Shown here piece by piece: positions 16,552 to 25,786 of a DNA stretch of 64,000 bases (position 1 is the first letter of the stretch; every line of letters begins with the position of its first letter). The DNA is from CAJBVG01 sp943371235 (GTDB lineage Bacteria > Bacteroidota > Bacteroidia > Sphingobacteriales > Sphingobacteriaceae), in assembly GCA_943371235.1 (NCBI GenBank), contig CALRTZ010000011.1:1-64000 (forward strand). Reading direction: 5' to 3'. The notes beneath the pieces were generated by a model. It was not told where the DNA came from, did no database searches, and worked only from the letters and a program-made list of their open reading frames with translations. The translations under genes and the position numbers were made by a program.

Positions 16552-18015
16552 ATGATTACACTTATACTTTTAACCTTACCAATTGTTGCAGCATTTGTAA
16601 CATGGTTCAGCCCAAAAGGAACAGCTAAAAACGTAGCATTGTTCTTTACACTTGCTGAATTAGCTACAGCAATTTACGCGTACACTATACATGTACTCGA
16701 CGCAAGCACACAATCTATTTTTGTTCAGAATTGGATACCTGCATTAGGCATTCAATTTAAAATAGGAATGGATGGCATTAGTTTATTAATGGTTTTGCTA
16801 ACTGCTTTTTTGTATCCTCTAATTGTATTATCATCATTTAAAAAAGAAATTAAAAATCAAAAAGCATTTTACGCTTTAATGCTTTTTATGCAAGCAGGTT
16901 TAATTGGAGTATTTGTTTCTTTAGATGCATTTTTATTTTACGTAGCATGGGAAGCAGCATTAATTCCTATTTATTTTATCTCAGCAATTTGGGGAGGAGA
17001 AAATAGAATTAAAGTAACGCTAAAGTTTTTTGTATATACCATATTCGGTAGTTTATTTATGTTGGCAGGTATTATTTATTTATACCTACAAACACAAGGT
17101 TTCAAAACATTCGACATTGGTGCTTTCTACAATTTAAATTTATCTAGCACAGAACAATCGTATTTATTCTGGACCTTCTTTTTAGCTTTCGCTATTAAGA
17201 TGCCAATTTTTCCATTCCACACTTGGCAGCCAGATACCTATACAGAAGCTCCAACACAAGGCACTATGTTGCTTTCGGGTATTATGCTTAAGATGGGTAT
17301 TTATGGAGTAATTCGTTGGATGATTCCAATTGTACCACAAGGTGTAGATACGTGGAGCACATTAGCCATTACCTTATCCATCATTGGTATTGTATACGGT
17401 TCAATAATTGCGATTCGCCAAACAGATATGAAACGCTTAATTGCTTATTCATCTATTGCACACGTTGGCTTAATTGCTGCAGGTGTATTTGTTTGGAATT
17501 TACAATCAGTACAAGGTGCTGTAATACAAATGTTGAATCACGGTATAAGTGTGGTTGCTTTGTTTTTTATCATACAAATAATAGAAGATAGAACAGGTAC
17601 CAGAGATATTCCAAGTTTAGGGGGTATTGTTTTAAAAGCACCAGTACTTGCAATTTGTTTTGTAATTGTAATGATGGGTGCAGTAGCCTTGCCTTTAACA
17701 AATGGTTTTATTGGCGAGTTCTTGTTATTAATGGGTATTTATAAATATAATGTTTGGGCTGCAGTAATTGCTGGCTCTACAATAATACTTGGTGCTGTGT
17801 ATATGTTACGCATGTACCAAAAAGTAATGCTTGGTGAAAGTAATAGTTTAACCTCAAGCTTTACAGATATTAAAGGAACAGAGAGAATAGTATTGTTTGT
17901 TTCGGTGTTGGTAATTATTGTTGTAGGTGTGTATCCAAACTTTTTATTAAAAATTTCGGAAGCACCTGTTTCAGAATTAATCAATTTTGTAAATACTAAA
18001 TTGGCAGTAAAATAA
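16552..18015 (+). CDS. nuoM: NADH-quinone oxidoreductase subunit M
   Basis: NuoM (ND4) is the second antiporter-like proton pump. Its 487 residues contain about 14 TM helices. The essential Glu of TM5 is in VAWEAALIPIYFISAIWGG. The Lys helices appear in AFAIKMPIFPFHTWQPDTY and in the HxxxHG-like LNHGISVVALFFI. It is followed by nuoN after 24 bp. Confidence 0.97.
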   Translation: MITLILLTLPIVAAFVTWFSPKGTAKNVALFFTLAELATAIYAYTIHVLDASTQSIFVQNWIPALGIQFKIGMDGISLLMVLLTAFLYPLIVLSSFKKEIKNQKAFYALMLFMQAGLIGVFVSLDAFLFYVAWEAALIPIYFISAIWGGENRIKVTLKFFVYTIFGSLFMLAGIIYLYLQTQGFKTFDIGAFYNLNLSSTEQSYLFWTFFLAFAIKMPIFPFHTWQPDTYTEAPTQGTMLLSGIMLKMGIYGVIRWMIPIVPQGVDTWSTLAITLSIIGIVYGSIIAIRQTDMKRLIAYSSIAHVGLIAAGVFVWNLQSVQGAVIQMLNHGISVVALFFIIQIIEDRTGTRDIPSLGGIVLKAPVLAICFVIVMMGAVALPLTNGFIGEFLLLMGIYKYNVWAAVIAGSTIILGAVYMLRMYQKVMLGESNSLTSSFTDIKGTERIVLFVSVLVIIVVGVYPNFLLKISEAPVSELINFVNTKLAVK

Positions 18016-18039
18016 ATTTTTCATTACATTTTATTCAGC

Positions 18040-19419
18040 ATGACTGGAATTATAATTATATCCTTACTCGCAATAGCAATTTTGTTTTTAGGTTTGTATA
18101 AACTTAACAGAGCAATTATTCCATTTTCAATTGTGGGTTTATCTGCTGCTATTGCTAGCTATGCAATGGCTTGGAATAACAGCAAGTATTATTTCAACAA
18201 TATGATTTTTGTTGATAATTATGCAATTGCTTTTTCAATTTTAACCATTGCCACTACGATTTTAATTTTATTATTATCTCCGGGTTATTTCGAAAAAATT
18301 AGCACGAATGTAGCAGAATATGTATCCATGATTTTATTTTCATTGGTAGGTGTTTTGTGCATGGTATCTTATAACGATTTATCAATGTTGTTTATTGGTA
18401 TTGAAATTATGTCGGTAAGCATTTACATATTAGCTGGTATTCGTAAAAAAGATTTAGCATCCAATGAGGCTGCATTAAAATATTTTTTAATGGGCTCGTT
18501 TGCTACCGGATTTTTATTATTTGGTATCGCCTTAATTTATGGGTTCACCGGATCATTCAATATAGAAACCATTAGTACCATAATTATGGAAAGCGGCAAT
18601 CAACCTGCTGCACTTTTTAATGCCGGTGTTTTATTCATTATTATAGGATTGAGTTTCAAAGTTTCTGCAGCACCTTTTCATTTTTGGGCGCCAGATGTTT
18701 ATGATGGTGCTCCATCATTAATTACTTCTTACATGTCGTCTGTTGTAAAAACAGCAAGTTTTGCGGCATTTATGCGTTTGTTTATTGTAGCATTTGCAGG
18801 AGTAATTCACATATTTACACCAACACTTTGGGTGCTCACTGCTGTAACTATTATTGTAGGAAACGTAATTGCTTTATACCAAGATTCGTTTAAGAGAATG
18901 CTTGCTTACTCAAGTATTTCACACGCAGGTTATATGTTAATGGCAATATTGGCATTAGGCCCAGATTCTGGAAATGCTATGTTTTATTATGCCGTAGCGT
19001 ACTCTATTGCTTCTGTTTCTGCATTTGCAATTTTAATAAAAGTAAAAGCATTGCGTAACTCTGAAAGTTTTGATGCATTTAATGGCTTAGGAAAAACAAA
19101 TCCTAAATCTGCCTTAGCACTTACCATCTCTATGTGTTCATTGGCTGGTATTCCATTAACAGCAGGTTTCTTTGGTAAATTCTTCTTATTTACAACAGCT
19201 ATTAACCAACATTTTTATTGGTTAGTAGGCATCGCAATTTTAAACGCTGTAATTGCATTTTGGTATTATTTCCGCGTTATCATTGCTATGTATATGAAAG
19301 AACCACTTTCTACAGACAAGTTAGAATTCTTACCATCATATAGAATCGTATTATGGGTTGCTGCTGCAACATCAATAATACTCGGATTGTTCCCTGGATT
19401 TTTGTCAGGTCTATTTTAA
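18040..19419 (+). CDS. nuoN: NADH-quinone oxidoreductase subunit N
   Basis: NuoN (ND2) is the third antiporter-like subunit and ends the nuo operon. The 459-residue protein has about 14 TM helices. It contains LFIGIEIMSVSIYILAG (TM5 Glu) and SFKVSAAPFHFWAPDVYDGA (TM7 Lys), the standard bacterial NuoN signatures. No terminator is seen after it; the dedA promoter lies across its stop codon, so read-through is likely. Confidence 0.97.
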   Translation: MTGIIIISLLAIAILFLGLYKLNRAIIPFSIVGLSAAIASYAMAWNNSKYYFNNMIFVDNYAIAFSILTIATTILILLLSPGYFEKISTNVAEYVSMILFSLVGVLCMVSYNDLSMLFIGIEIMSVSIYILAGIRKKDLASNEAALKYFLMGSFATGFLLFGIALIYGFTGSFNIETISTIIMESGNQPAALFNAGVLFIIIGLSFKVSAAPFHFWAPDVYDGAPSLITSYMSSVVKTASFAAFMRLFIVAFAGVIHIFTPTLWVLTAVTIIVGNVIALYQDSFKRMLAYSSISHAGYMLMAILALGPDSGNAMFYYAVAYSIASVSAFAILIKVKALRNSESFDAFNGLGKTNPKSALALTISMCSLAGIPLTAGFFGKFFLFTTAINQHFYWLVGIAILNAVIAFWYYFRVIIAMYMKEPLSTDKLEFLPSYRIVLWVAAATSIILGLFPGFLSGLF

Positions 19420-19431
19420 TTCATTACTTTG
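19401..19431 (+). promoter_or_regulatory. Promoter for dedA-like gene (-33 TTTG, 19 bp, TTACTTTG)
   Basis: TTTG at 19401-19404 is followed after 19 bp by TTACTTTG at 19424-19431, close to the TTTG-N19-TAnnTTTG consensus. The G is 7 bp before the ATG at 19439, so the transcript would have almost no leader. The -33 element lies inside the last codons of nuoN. Confidence 0.55.
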
Positions 19432-19438
19432 CCTAAAT

Positions 19439-20083
19439 ATGGAAAACCTGTTAGAATTCATAAAAACAATATTAAACCCTCAAAGTATTATTAACTATGG
19501 TGGTTTAGCACTTCTATTATTCATCATATTTGCCGAAACCGGTTTGTTCTTCGGTTTCTTTTTACCAGGCGACTCTCTTTTATTTGTTGCAGGTTTGATG
19601 TGCGGAACACCAATTTTTGATGTTAATATTTACTTGTTAGTATCATCATTAATTGTTGCCGGAATATTAGGAAATTTTGTTGGCTATTACTTCGGTAAAA
19701 AAACAGGACCCATGTTGTTTCGTCGTGACGATTCTTTCTTCTTTAAAAAGAAACACGTAAACGCTGCTAAAGAATTTTACACTAGATACGGCGGCACTGC
19801 AATTGTACTTGGTAGATTTATTCCTATCATTAGAACATTCGTACCTATTATGGCTGGTGTTGTAAATCTTGATTTTAAAAAATTCGTTTGGTTTAATATA
19901 ATCGGTTGTATTGCTTGGATTGTATCGATGGTATTATCAGGATATTTTTTAGGCAGAGCATTCCCAACCTTACAAGAAAACCTCGAATACATTGTAATTA
20001 CCATTATTTTACTTAGTATGATACCCGTGGTATTAACCTATATAAAAGAACACCGCCGAATGAAAGCGGAAGACAAAAACTAA
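19439..20083 (+). CDS. DedA/VTT family membrane protein
   Basis: DedA proteins are inner-membrane transporters; several flip lipids such as undecaprenyl phosphate or phosphatidylethanolamine. The 214-residue protein has the family pattern FAETGLFFGFFLPGDSLLFV near residue 30-50. It also has GYYFGKKTGPMLF and the conserved ARG-like segment VLGRFIPIIRTFVPIMAGVV in a re-entrant loop. The C-terminus is basic and cytoplasmic. The next gene begins 1 bp after its stop. The exact lipid substrate is not readable. Confidence 0.9.
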   Translation: MENLLEFIKTILNPQSIINYGGLALLLFIIFAETGLFFGFFLPGDSLLFVAGLMCGTPIFDVNIYLLVSSLIVAGILGNFVGYYFGKKTGPMLFRRDDSFFFKKKHVNAAKEFYTRYGGTAIVLGRFIPIIRTFVPIMAGVVNLDFKKFVWFNIIGCIAWIVSMVLSGYFLGRAFPTLQENLEYIVITIILLSMIPVVLTYIKEHRRMKAEDKN

Positions 20084-20084
20084 T

Positions 20085-21401
20085 ATGTTATTTGATATTT
20101 TTCTGACGCTATTTTTAGTGTTGCTAAACGGATTTTTCGTAGCAGCGGAGTTTGCTATTGTTAAAGTTCGAGCATCACAAGTAGAACTCAAAGCAAAAAC
20201 AGGTCATCAAACCGCAAAAATTGCTAAAAATATCCTCAATAATTTAGACGCATATTTATCAGCAACACAATTGGGTATTACACTTGCCTCTTTAGGATTG
20301 GGTTGGATTGGCGAATCTGTTGTTACCAAAATAATTTTAAGCATCATCGCAGTATTCGGATTAACCATTACTCCCGAACTTGCACATCAAATAGCATTGC
20401 CAACAGCTTTTGTATTAATTACCATTTTACATATTGTGTTTGGTGAATTAGCACCAAAATCTATTGCCATACAACGCCCGGTTACCACCACTTTTGCAAT
20501 TGCAATTGCATTAAATGTTTTTTATGTGGTGTTCCGTCCGTTTATTTGGGTGTTAAACGGCCTTGCAAATTTCTTGTTGAAAAAAATTGGCATCTCGCCT
20601 ATACATGGTCATGAAGTGCATACCTCAGAAGAGCTACAACTTTTGCTCGATCAAGGTAAGGAGTCGGGTGCATTAGATTCTTCAGAGCATGAACTCATAA
20701 AAAACGTATTCGATTTTAACGATCGTACCGTAAAAAAAATAATGATTCCTCGTACTTCTATTGTTGCAGTAGATGTTGACGTACCATACGCAGAATTTGT
20801 GCAATTTGTAATTAACGAAGGGTATACTCGTTTCCCAGTGTATAAAAATTCTATTGATGATGTTATAGGGTATATACATGCCAAAGATTTGTTGATGAAA
20901 GAATTGAAAGACCAAAACATCAAACTAACAGATCTAATTAGGCCCGTTTATTTTATACCAGAATCTAAACGTATTGCAGATCTTTTGTCAGAAATGAAAA
21001 ACAAAAGAAACCCAAACATTGCCATTGTACTCGATGAGTTTGGTGGTACTGCAGGTTTGGTTACCATGGAAGATATAATTGAGGAATTAGTAGGCGAAAT
21101 ACAAGACGAACACGACGAAGAAAAACCGAAAGTAGTGCATGTTTCTGAATTCGAATATTTAGTAGATGCGCATTCAACAATAAGCGATGTTAACGAGTTT
21201 TTACCAGTTGCATTACCCGAGGATGATGATTACGATTCGGTTGCGGGTTTAATGAATGTTATTTTTGATAAAATTCCGGAACTAGGCGAAGAAATAGAAT
21301 TCAATAGTTATAAAATTACCGTTACAGCCAAACGCAAAAACAACGTAGAAGCTGTAAAAATGATTTTAATAATGAAAGAAGATATTGATAATGCTCAATA
21401 G
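20085..21401 (+). CDS. Hemolysin-family CNNM/CorC-type protein with CBS pair
   Basis: Domain order is a DUF21/CNNM transmembrane domain (residues about 1-190, FFVAAEFAIVKVRASQ, GLGWIGESV). Two CBS domains follow (about 205-330, MIPRTSIVAVDVD and NIAIVLDEFGGTAGLVTMED). A C-terminal CorC_HlyC domain spans about 345-430 (EYLVDAHSTISDVNEFLP). Family members bind adenine nucleotides in the CBS pair and are linked to magnesium or cobalt transport. At 438 residues it is full length. It is not a demonstrated haemolysin despite the historical name. Confidence 0.92.
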   Translation: MLFDIFLTLFLVLLNGFFVAAEFAIVKVRASQVELKAKTGHQTAKIAKNILNNLDAYLSATQLGITLASLGLGWIGESVVTKIILSIIAVFGLTITPELAHQIALPTAFVLITILHIVFGELAPKSIAIQRPVTTTFAIAIALNVFYVVFRPFIWVLNGLANFLLKKIGISPIHGHEVHTSEELQLLLDQGKESGALDSSEHELIKNVFDFNDRTVKKIMIPRTSIVAVDVDVPYAEFVQFVINEGYTRFPVYKNSIDDVIGYIHAKDLLMKELKDQNIKLTDLIRPVYFIPESKRIADLLSEMKNKRNPNIAIVLDEFGGTAGLVTMEDIIEELVGEIQDEHDEEKPKVVHVSEFEYLVDAHSTISDVNEFLPVALPEDDDYDSVAGLMNVIFDKIPELGEEIEFNSYKITVTAKRKNNVEAVKMILIMKEDIDNAQ

Positions 21402-21407
21402 CATTTA

Positions 21408-21415
21408 TATCTTTA
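21408..21415 (+). promoter_or_regulatory. -7-like box 4 nt before rsmE start
   Basis: TATCTTTA differs from TAnnTTTG only in its last base and ends exactly 4 nt before the ATG at 21420. This is the same geometry as at the biotin carrier, endonuclease I and RNA methyltransferase genes. It predicts a leaderless transcript. Confidence 0.35.
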
Positions 21416-21419
21416 TACA

Positions 21420-22133
21420 ATGCATCTTTTTTACACACCAGATATTAATACTAGCACTTATACTCTCTCCGAAGAAGAAAGTAAGCATTGTATTAAAGTG
21501 CTTCGTTTAGTTGAGGGCGACCATATTTATTTAGTGGATGGCCGTGGTGGTTTTTACGAAACACATATCATTGATGCACATCCAAAACGCTGCATGGTAC
21601 AAGTGCTCGATGTAAAACTCAATTACGGAAAACGAAATTATTATTTGCATGTAGCCATCTCTCCTTTAAAAAGTTTAGACAGATTTGAGTGGTTTTTAGA
21701 AAAAGCAACGGAGTTAGGCATTGATGAAATTACGCCCATAATTACGCAACGTTCAGAAAAAAGAGAGTTGAAATTAGAACGCAGCAATAAAATTATAGAA
21801 GCTGCAATGAAACAAAGTAAAAAAGCGTTTCATCCTAAATTGAATGAACATATTGCGTTTTCGAAATTTATTAATAATACGATTGATGATGATGCAATAA
21901 AATTAATTGCACATTGTTTAGATACCGATAAGAAAAAATTGAGTGATTATATTAGTGTCGAACCCAAAAAATATTTAATTTTAATTGGTCCGGAAGGAGA
22001 CTTTACTGAAGAAGAAATAAAATTAGCTAGCAGTAAAAAGTTCGATGCATTGGATTTAGGCGAAGCACGTTTAAGAACGGAAACTGCAGCAATTAAGGCC
22101 TGCGCATTAGTTGCATTTATTAATGAGAATTAA
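21420..22133 (+). CDS. rsmE: 16S rRNA (uracil(1498)-N(3))-methyltransferase
   Basis: RsmE methylates U1498 in the decoding region of 16S rRNA using SAM. The 237-residue protein has an N-terminal PUA-like domain (SEEESKHCIKVLRLVEGDHI) and a SPOUT domain. SPOUT signatures are FLEKATELGIDEITPIITQR, LILIGPEGDFTEEEI and LGEARLRTETAA, which build the SAM-binding trefoil knot. The stop is 1 bp before the start of the DUF4159 gene. Confidence 0.95.
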   Translation: MHLFYTPDINTSTYTLSEEESKHCIKVLRLVEGDHIYLVDGRGGFYETHIIDAHPKRCMVQVLDVKLNYGKRNYYLHVAISPLKSLDRFEWFLEKATELGIDEITPIITQRSEKRELKLERSNKIIEAAMKQSKKAFHPKLNEHIAFSKFINNTIDDDAIKLIAHCLDTDKKKLSDYISVEPKKYLILIGPEGDFTEEEIKLASSKKFDALDLGEARLRTETAAIKACALVAFINEN

Positions 22134-22134
22134 T

Positions 22135-22800
22135 ATGAAAAAACATACAACTCTTTTCTTTTTACTTTTTATTGTGTTTGTAACATTTACTTCTTTTATG
22201 AGCCCATCATATAGAATGGCTAGGCTTAAATACGGAGGTGGAGGCGATTGGTATTCGAGCAGAACTGCTTTGGGTAATTTAATTAATTTTTGTAACGAAG
22301 AAATTAATACCAATTTTTATCCAGAGGAGGCAATTGTAGAAACAGGCTCTTCCGAAATTTTTAATTACCCGTATGTATTTGCTACTGGCCACGGAAATAT
22401 TATTTTTAGTGATGATGAAGCAGCGAATCTTAGAACCTATTTAACCTCTGGCGGTTTTTTACACATCTGCGATAATTACGGAATGAATAATTACATACGA
22501 TTAGCGATGAAAAAAGTGTTTCCAGATTTAGATTTTGTGGAATTACCTTTTAATCATCCAATATTTCAGAAACCATTTTCGTTCCCAGCAGGCTTACCGA
22601 AAATACATGAGCACGATGCAAAACGCCCGCAGGCTTTTGGTATAATTTACAAAGGCAAATTGGTGTGTTTTTATGATTATGAAAGCGATTTAGGCAATGG
22701 TTGGGAGGATTTGGGAACATATCCCTCAGATACAAAAGAAACGCATGACAAGGCTCTAAAAATGGGAGCAAACATCATTAATTATATCCTTACAAATTAA
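22135..22800 (+). CDS. DUF4159 family exported protein
   Basis: The start at ATG 22135 gives a 221-residue precursor beginning with a signal peptide (MKKHTTLFFLLFIVFVTFTS). An upstream in-frame ATG at 22111 would overlap rsmE and precede the signal. The mature part has the DUF4159 hallmark MARLKYGGGGDWYSS. A Rossmann-like/glutaminase-type domain follows (VFATGHGNIIFSDDEAANLR, GGFLHICDNYG). Such proteins are often found with MoxR-like and von Willebrand factor A proteins, but none lies here. The function is unknown; periplasmic location is inferred. Confidence 0.85.
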   Translation: MKKHTTLFFLLFIVFVTFTSFMSPSYRMARLKYGGGGDWYSSRTALGNLINFCNEEINTNFYPEEAIVETGSSEIFNYPYVFATGHGNIIFSDDEAANLRTYLTSGGFLHICDNYGMNNYIRLAMKKVFPDLDFVELPFNHPIFQKPFSFPAGLPKIHEHDAKRPQAFGIIYKGKLVCFYDYESDLGNGWEDLGTYPSDTKETHDKALKMGANIINYILTN

Positions 22801-22803
22801 TTG

Positions 22804-22811
22804 TATTTTTG
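22804..22811 (+). promoter_or_regulatory. TAnnTTTG box 4 nt before biotin carrier start
   Basis: TATTTTTG is a perfect -7 consensus and ends 4 nt before the ATG at 22816, right after the DUF4159 stop. With the usual distance from box to start point, transcription would begin at or next to the A of the ATG. Confidence 0.5.
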
Positions 22812-22815
22812 AACT

Positions 22816-23316
22816 ATGTATCACATCAAAGTAAACCAAGATAAAATATACGATGTAGAAGTGGATACTAAAGGTATTTCACTAAACAACGAATTGAAAA
22901 ATATTTCATTTGCAAGTATAAATGAAAATCAATTTCATGTTTTGTTAAATCAAAAATCATACAAAGTAGAAATTGTAAGTATAAATGCTGAAGCAAAAAC
23001 AGCAAGCATGAAAGTGAATAATAGAATTTACGAATGCGAAATTAAGGATCAATTTGATGATTTATTAAAGAGTTTAGGGCTTGATAATTTAAGTGCTAAA
23101 AAGATAAATGATATTAAAGCACCAATGCCTGGTTTGGTATTAAAAGTATTGGTAAATGAAGGCCAAGAATTTAAAAAAGGCGACAACTTACTTGTATTAG
23201 AGGCCATGAAAATGGAAAATATTTTAAAGGCACCGGTTGATGGTATTGTAAAAAGTATTAAAATTAAACCAGGAGATAAAGTAGATAAAAACGAAGTGCT
23301 CTTATTGTTATCTTAA
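22816..23316 (+). CDS. Biotin carboxyl carrier protein subunit
   Basis: This is a biotinyl-domain protein that carries CO2 on biotin for an acyl-CoA or pyruvate-type carboxylase. The C-terminal biotinyl-lipoyl domain (residues about 98-166) has APMPGLVLKVLV and the biotinylation motif EAMKMEN with Lys132. The N-terminal 95 residues are beta-rich and typical of the carrier subunit of propionyl/methylcrotonyl-CoA carboxylases in Bacteroidota. No carboxylase or transferase gene is adjacent, so its partners are elsewhere. The 3' end overlaps the converging rhomboid gene by 9 bp. Confidence 0.88.
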   Translation: MYHIKVNQDKIYDVEVDTKGISLNNELKNISFASINENQFHVLLNQKSYKVEIVSINAEAKTASMKVNNRIYECEIKDQFDDLLKSLGLDNLSAKKINDIKAPMPGLVLKVLVNEGQEFKKGDNLLVLEAMKMENILKAPVDGIVKSIKIKPGDKVDKNEVLLLLS

Positions 23317-23922
23317 AATACTTGCAATAAAATTTCCCAAAATATGCGGAAATAAAATAGCGGTAATTACTAAGCCAGAAATAGCTCCCCAAAAATGTGC
23401 TTCGTGGTTAATATGATCGCCTTGTGTTTTAGCGGCATACATACAATACCCTAAATACAACAGCGCAAATATATATGCTGGTATACCAATGGGTATAAAG
23501 AATATATATATTCTACTCAAAGGGTCGAATAGTATGTAACTAAAAAGCACTGCCGATATTGCACCAGAGGCTCCTAAACTATAATATCCACTATTGTTTT
23601 TGTTTTTCAGGATGCTGCTAATATCAGAAAGTATTAGCCCTAACACATAGATAACTGCAAACTGCCAATGTCCAACAATTTTTTCTAAGGTAAAGGCAAA
23701 GAAATAAAAGCTCAGCATGTTAAATAACAAATGGTTCATGTCTGCGTGAATAAAACCACTTGTTAAAATCGTAAAATAAGACTTCCCTCTTTTTATACTG
23801 TACGGGTGCAACATTAAACCTCTGTTCGCATAGGTATTTCCGTAAATGCCATATAACGAAACCGCAATGGTAAATACAAATATGATAGAGGATACAGGTG
23901 TGTATTTGATGATGTCTTCCAT
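23308..23922 (-). CDS. Rhomboid family intramembrane serine protease
   Basis: The 204-residue protein has six predicted TM helices. The catalytic dyad is visible: Ser119 in SLGASGAISA and His176 in INHEAHFWGAISG. The oxyanion-side motif FIHADMNHLLFNM carries His59, Asn63 and His64. Rhomboids cleave TM segments of membrane proteins. Its start abuts the stop of the M14 peptidase gene (shared base 23922), so the two peptidases are probably co-transcribed. Substrates are unknown. Confidence 0.92.
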   Translation of the reverse strand: MEDIIKYTPVSSIIFVFTIAVSLYGIYGNTYANRGLMLHPYSIKRGKSYFTILTSGFIHADMNHLLFNMLSFYFFAFTLEKIVGHWQFAVIYVLGLILSDISSILKNKNNSGYYSLGASGAISAVLFSYILFDPLSRIYIFFIPIGIPAYIFALLYLGYCMYAAKTQGDHINHEAHFWGAISGLVITAILFPHILGNFIASILR

Positions 23923-25697
23923 TATTTTTCTAATCTATAAACAGGATAACGTAAATAAGATTTTTCAAAATACGAAGAATTTCTGTAAACAAAGTCTAAT
24001 TGTAAAGCGGCACTAGCTGCAAAGTTTTTATCTTCTACTTTTTTCTTTTCTAATTTCTCTTTTAAGTTTGGGTTATTTCGCAAAAGTTCTGCAGCAGTAT
24101 CTTCAAAAACATAATCAGAAAAATATTCTTTTTGAGCCAATACTTCGTCAAAAAAATTCCAATTAAAATACGAGTCTATTGCTTGAGGCTCTAATGTCTC
24201 GATAATAAATCTGCAAGCAGCTTGGTTTGTGTACACAATATAATCACCGGCAGAAACTTTTATTTTTTGTTCTTCTGTATGCACTTTCACATTGCTGTGT
24301 AAGTAATGTCCTTCATACGGTTTCTGTACAGTTTTATAGTCATCAATATAATATACATTCACTAATACAGTGGTATCGTTTTTTATCGATACTAGCTCAA
24401 CGCCATTTAATTTTAAACGATCTACAACTTCCTTCCATGCATGCGGGATGATGTATGCAATGGGTTTTTGTACAGTACTTGTAGGTTTATAATGTTCGTA
24501 GTATTTAACTTTTTTAGTAAAAGATTTTGTTCGGTCGTAATACAAACGATCCAAGCCACTAACATCAGATTTTTTATAAGCAGCTTCGTATCCTTTAAAG
24601 TCAATGTATTTTAGTAGAGAGGAATCTAAGCGCCAATTTAAATGAAAATCTTTTTGAGCCAATACTTCTTTATCAGCTTTTAGTTTAGTGGCCACAATAG
24701 TAGCAGCATCTTTTTTAATAATTTCAAGGCACGAAAATAAAAATGCATACGATCCTTCTACACGCTGTTTGTAATTTTTTAACATATGAGTTTCGAGCGT
24801 AAAACCAATTGTATTAAACAATGTGGAGTAACCAGTAGCAAAACGGGGACTCTCGTAAAATGCAGCCCAGCCAGAATCGGGTGTATCGCTCCAAGCATTT
24901 ACATAAGGCACGGCATCAAATTTATAAGCACTTAATTTCTGATTGAGTTGTGGAATAAATGTATTGTATTGATAATTGGAAATTGTTGCTTGTAATTTAT
25001 TTCGTTGAGTAGCTATGTAAGTAACGATGTGTTGATAATTGGCACCGTTGCTAGTATGTGTATCTATAAATACATGCGGCTTTACTTCGTTAAAAATTTT
25101 TACAAATGTTTGGGCATTACGCGTATCTAATTTTATAAAATCTCTATTCAAATCTAAATTCCTTGCATTTCCTCTAAAACCATATTCCTCCGGTCCGTTT
25201 TGGTTCGCTCTCGAAGTAGAATTACGTCTTAAAGCACCATCAACATTATATACAGGAATGATGTAAATGTTCATATAGTCTAAAACATCTGCGAATAAAC
25301 CTGAGTTCGGGTAATTTTCATTGAAATATTTTTGTTTAGGTAGTTTATTACCCGATGATATAGCAAGTAAATTCTGTACCAAAATCATAGAAGCATCAAT
25401 CCCCTCAGGCTCTCCTGGATGTATGCCATTATTTATTAAAACATTAACTTTACCAGCGGTATTCCCTTTAGAGAGCTTTATAAGTAATATATTTTCTGCA
25501 ACATCAGTATAATAACTTTTGCTTTCTATTTGTATATTTGGATAATTATTTTTTAGTAAGGTATAAAACTCAACTACATTAGTGTAAGTAGGAGTTTGGT
25601 TACCATTTGATAAAAAGAAAGGGGCTTGTAAGACTTGACTATAAGTGGTTATATTAAATGCAATAACAAACAATGTAGTTATTAGAAGCTTTTTCAT
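23922..25697 (-). CDS. Exported M14 family zinc carboxypeptidase
   Basis: The 591-residue precursor has a signal peptide (MKKLLITTLFVIAFNITTYS, cleaved near Gln21). Zinc ligands are His93 and Glu96 in GIHPGEPEG and His214 in FIDTHTSNG. Glu302 in GFTLETHM is the likely general base, and NLNRDF-like NARNLDLNRDF supplies substrate-binding residues. M14 enzymes remove C-terminal residues or cleave cell-wall peptides. A C-terminal extension of about 250 residues follows the catalytic domain. It probably acts in the periplasm or outside; no T9SS tail is seen. Confidence 0.9.
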   Translation of the reverse strand: MKKLLITTLFVIAFNITTYSQVLQAPFFLSNGNQTPTYTNVVEFYTLLKNNYPNIQIESKSYYTDVAENILLIKLSKGNTAGKVNVLINNGIHPGEPEGIDASMILVQNLLAISSGNKLPKQKYFNENYPNSGLFADVLDYMNIYIIPVYNVDGALRRNSTSRANQNGPEEYGFRGNARNLDLNRDFIKLDTRNAQTFVKIFNEVKPHVFIDTHTSNGANYQHIVTYIATQRNKLQATISNYQYNTFIPQLNQKLSAYKFDAVPYVNAWSDTPDSGWAAFYESPRFATGYSTLFNTIGFTLETHMLKNYKQRVEGSYAFLFSCLEIIKKDAATIVATKLKADKEVLAQKDFHLNWRLDSSLLKYIDFKGYEAAYKKSDVSGLDRLYYDRTKSFTKKVKYYEHYKPTSTVQKPIAYIIPHAWKEVVDRLKLNGVELVSIKNDTTVLVNVYYIDDYKTVQKPYEGHYLHSNVKVHTEEQKIKVSAGDYIVYTNQAACRFIIETLEPQAIDSYFNWNFFDEVLAQKEYFSDYVFEDTAAELLRNNPNLKEKLEKKKVEDKNFAASAALQLDFVYRNSSYFEKSYLRYPVYRLEK

Positions 25698-25786
25698 AGT
25701 ATCTATTAAAATTATTTATAGGTGATATTATGAATTTTAATTTAAAATAGAGAACAACTAAATTATTTTTTTGTTTAAAGAGAAAA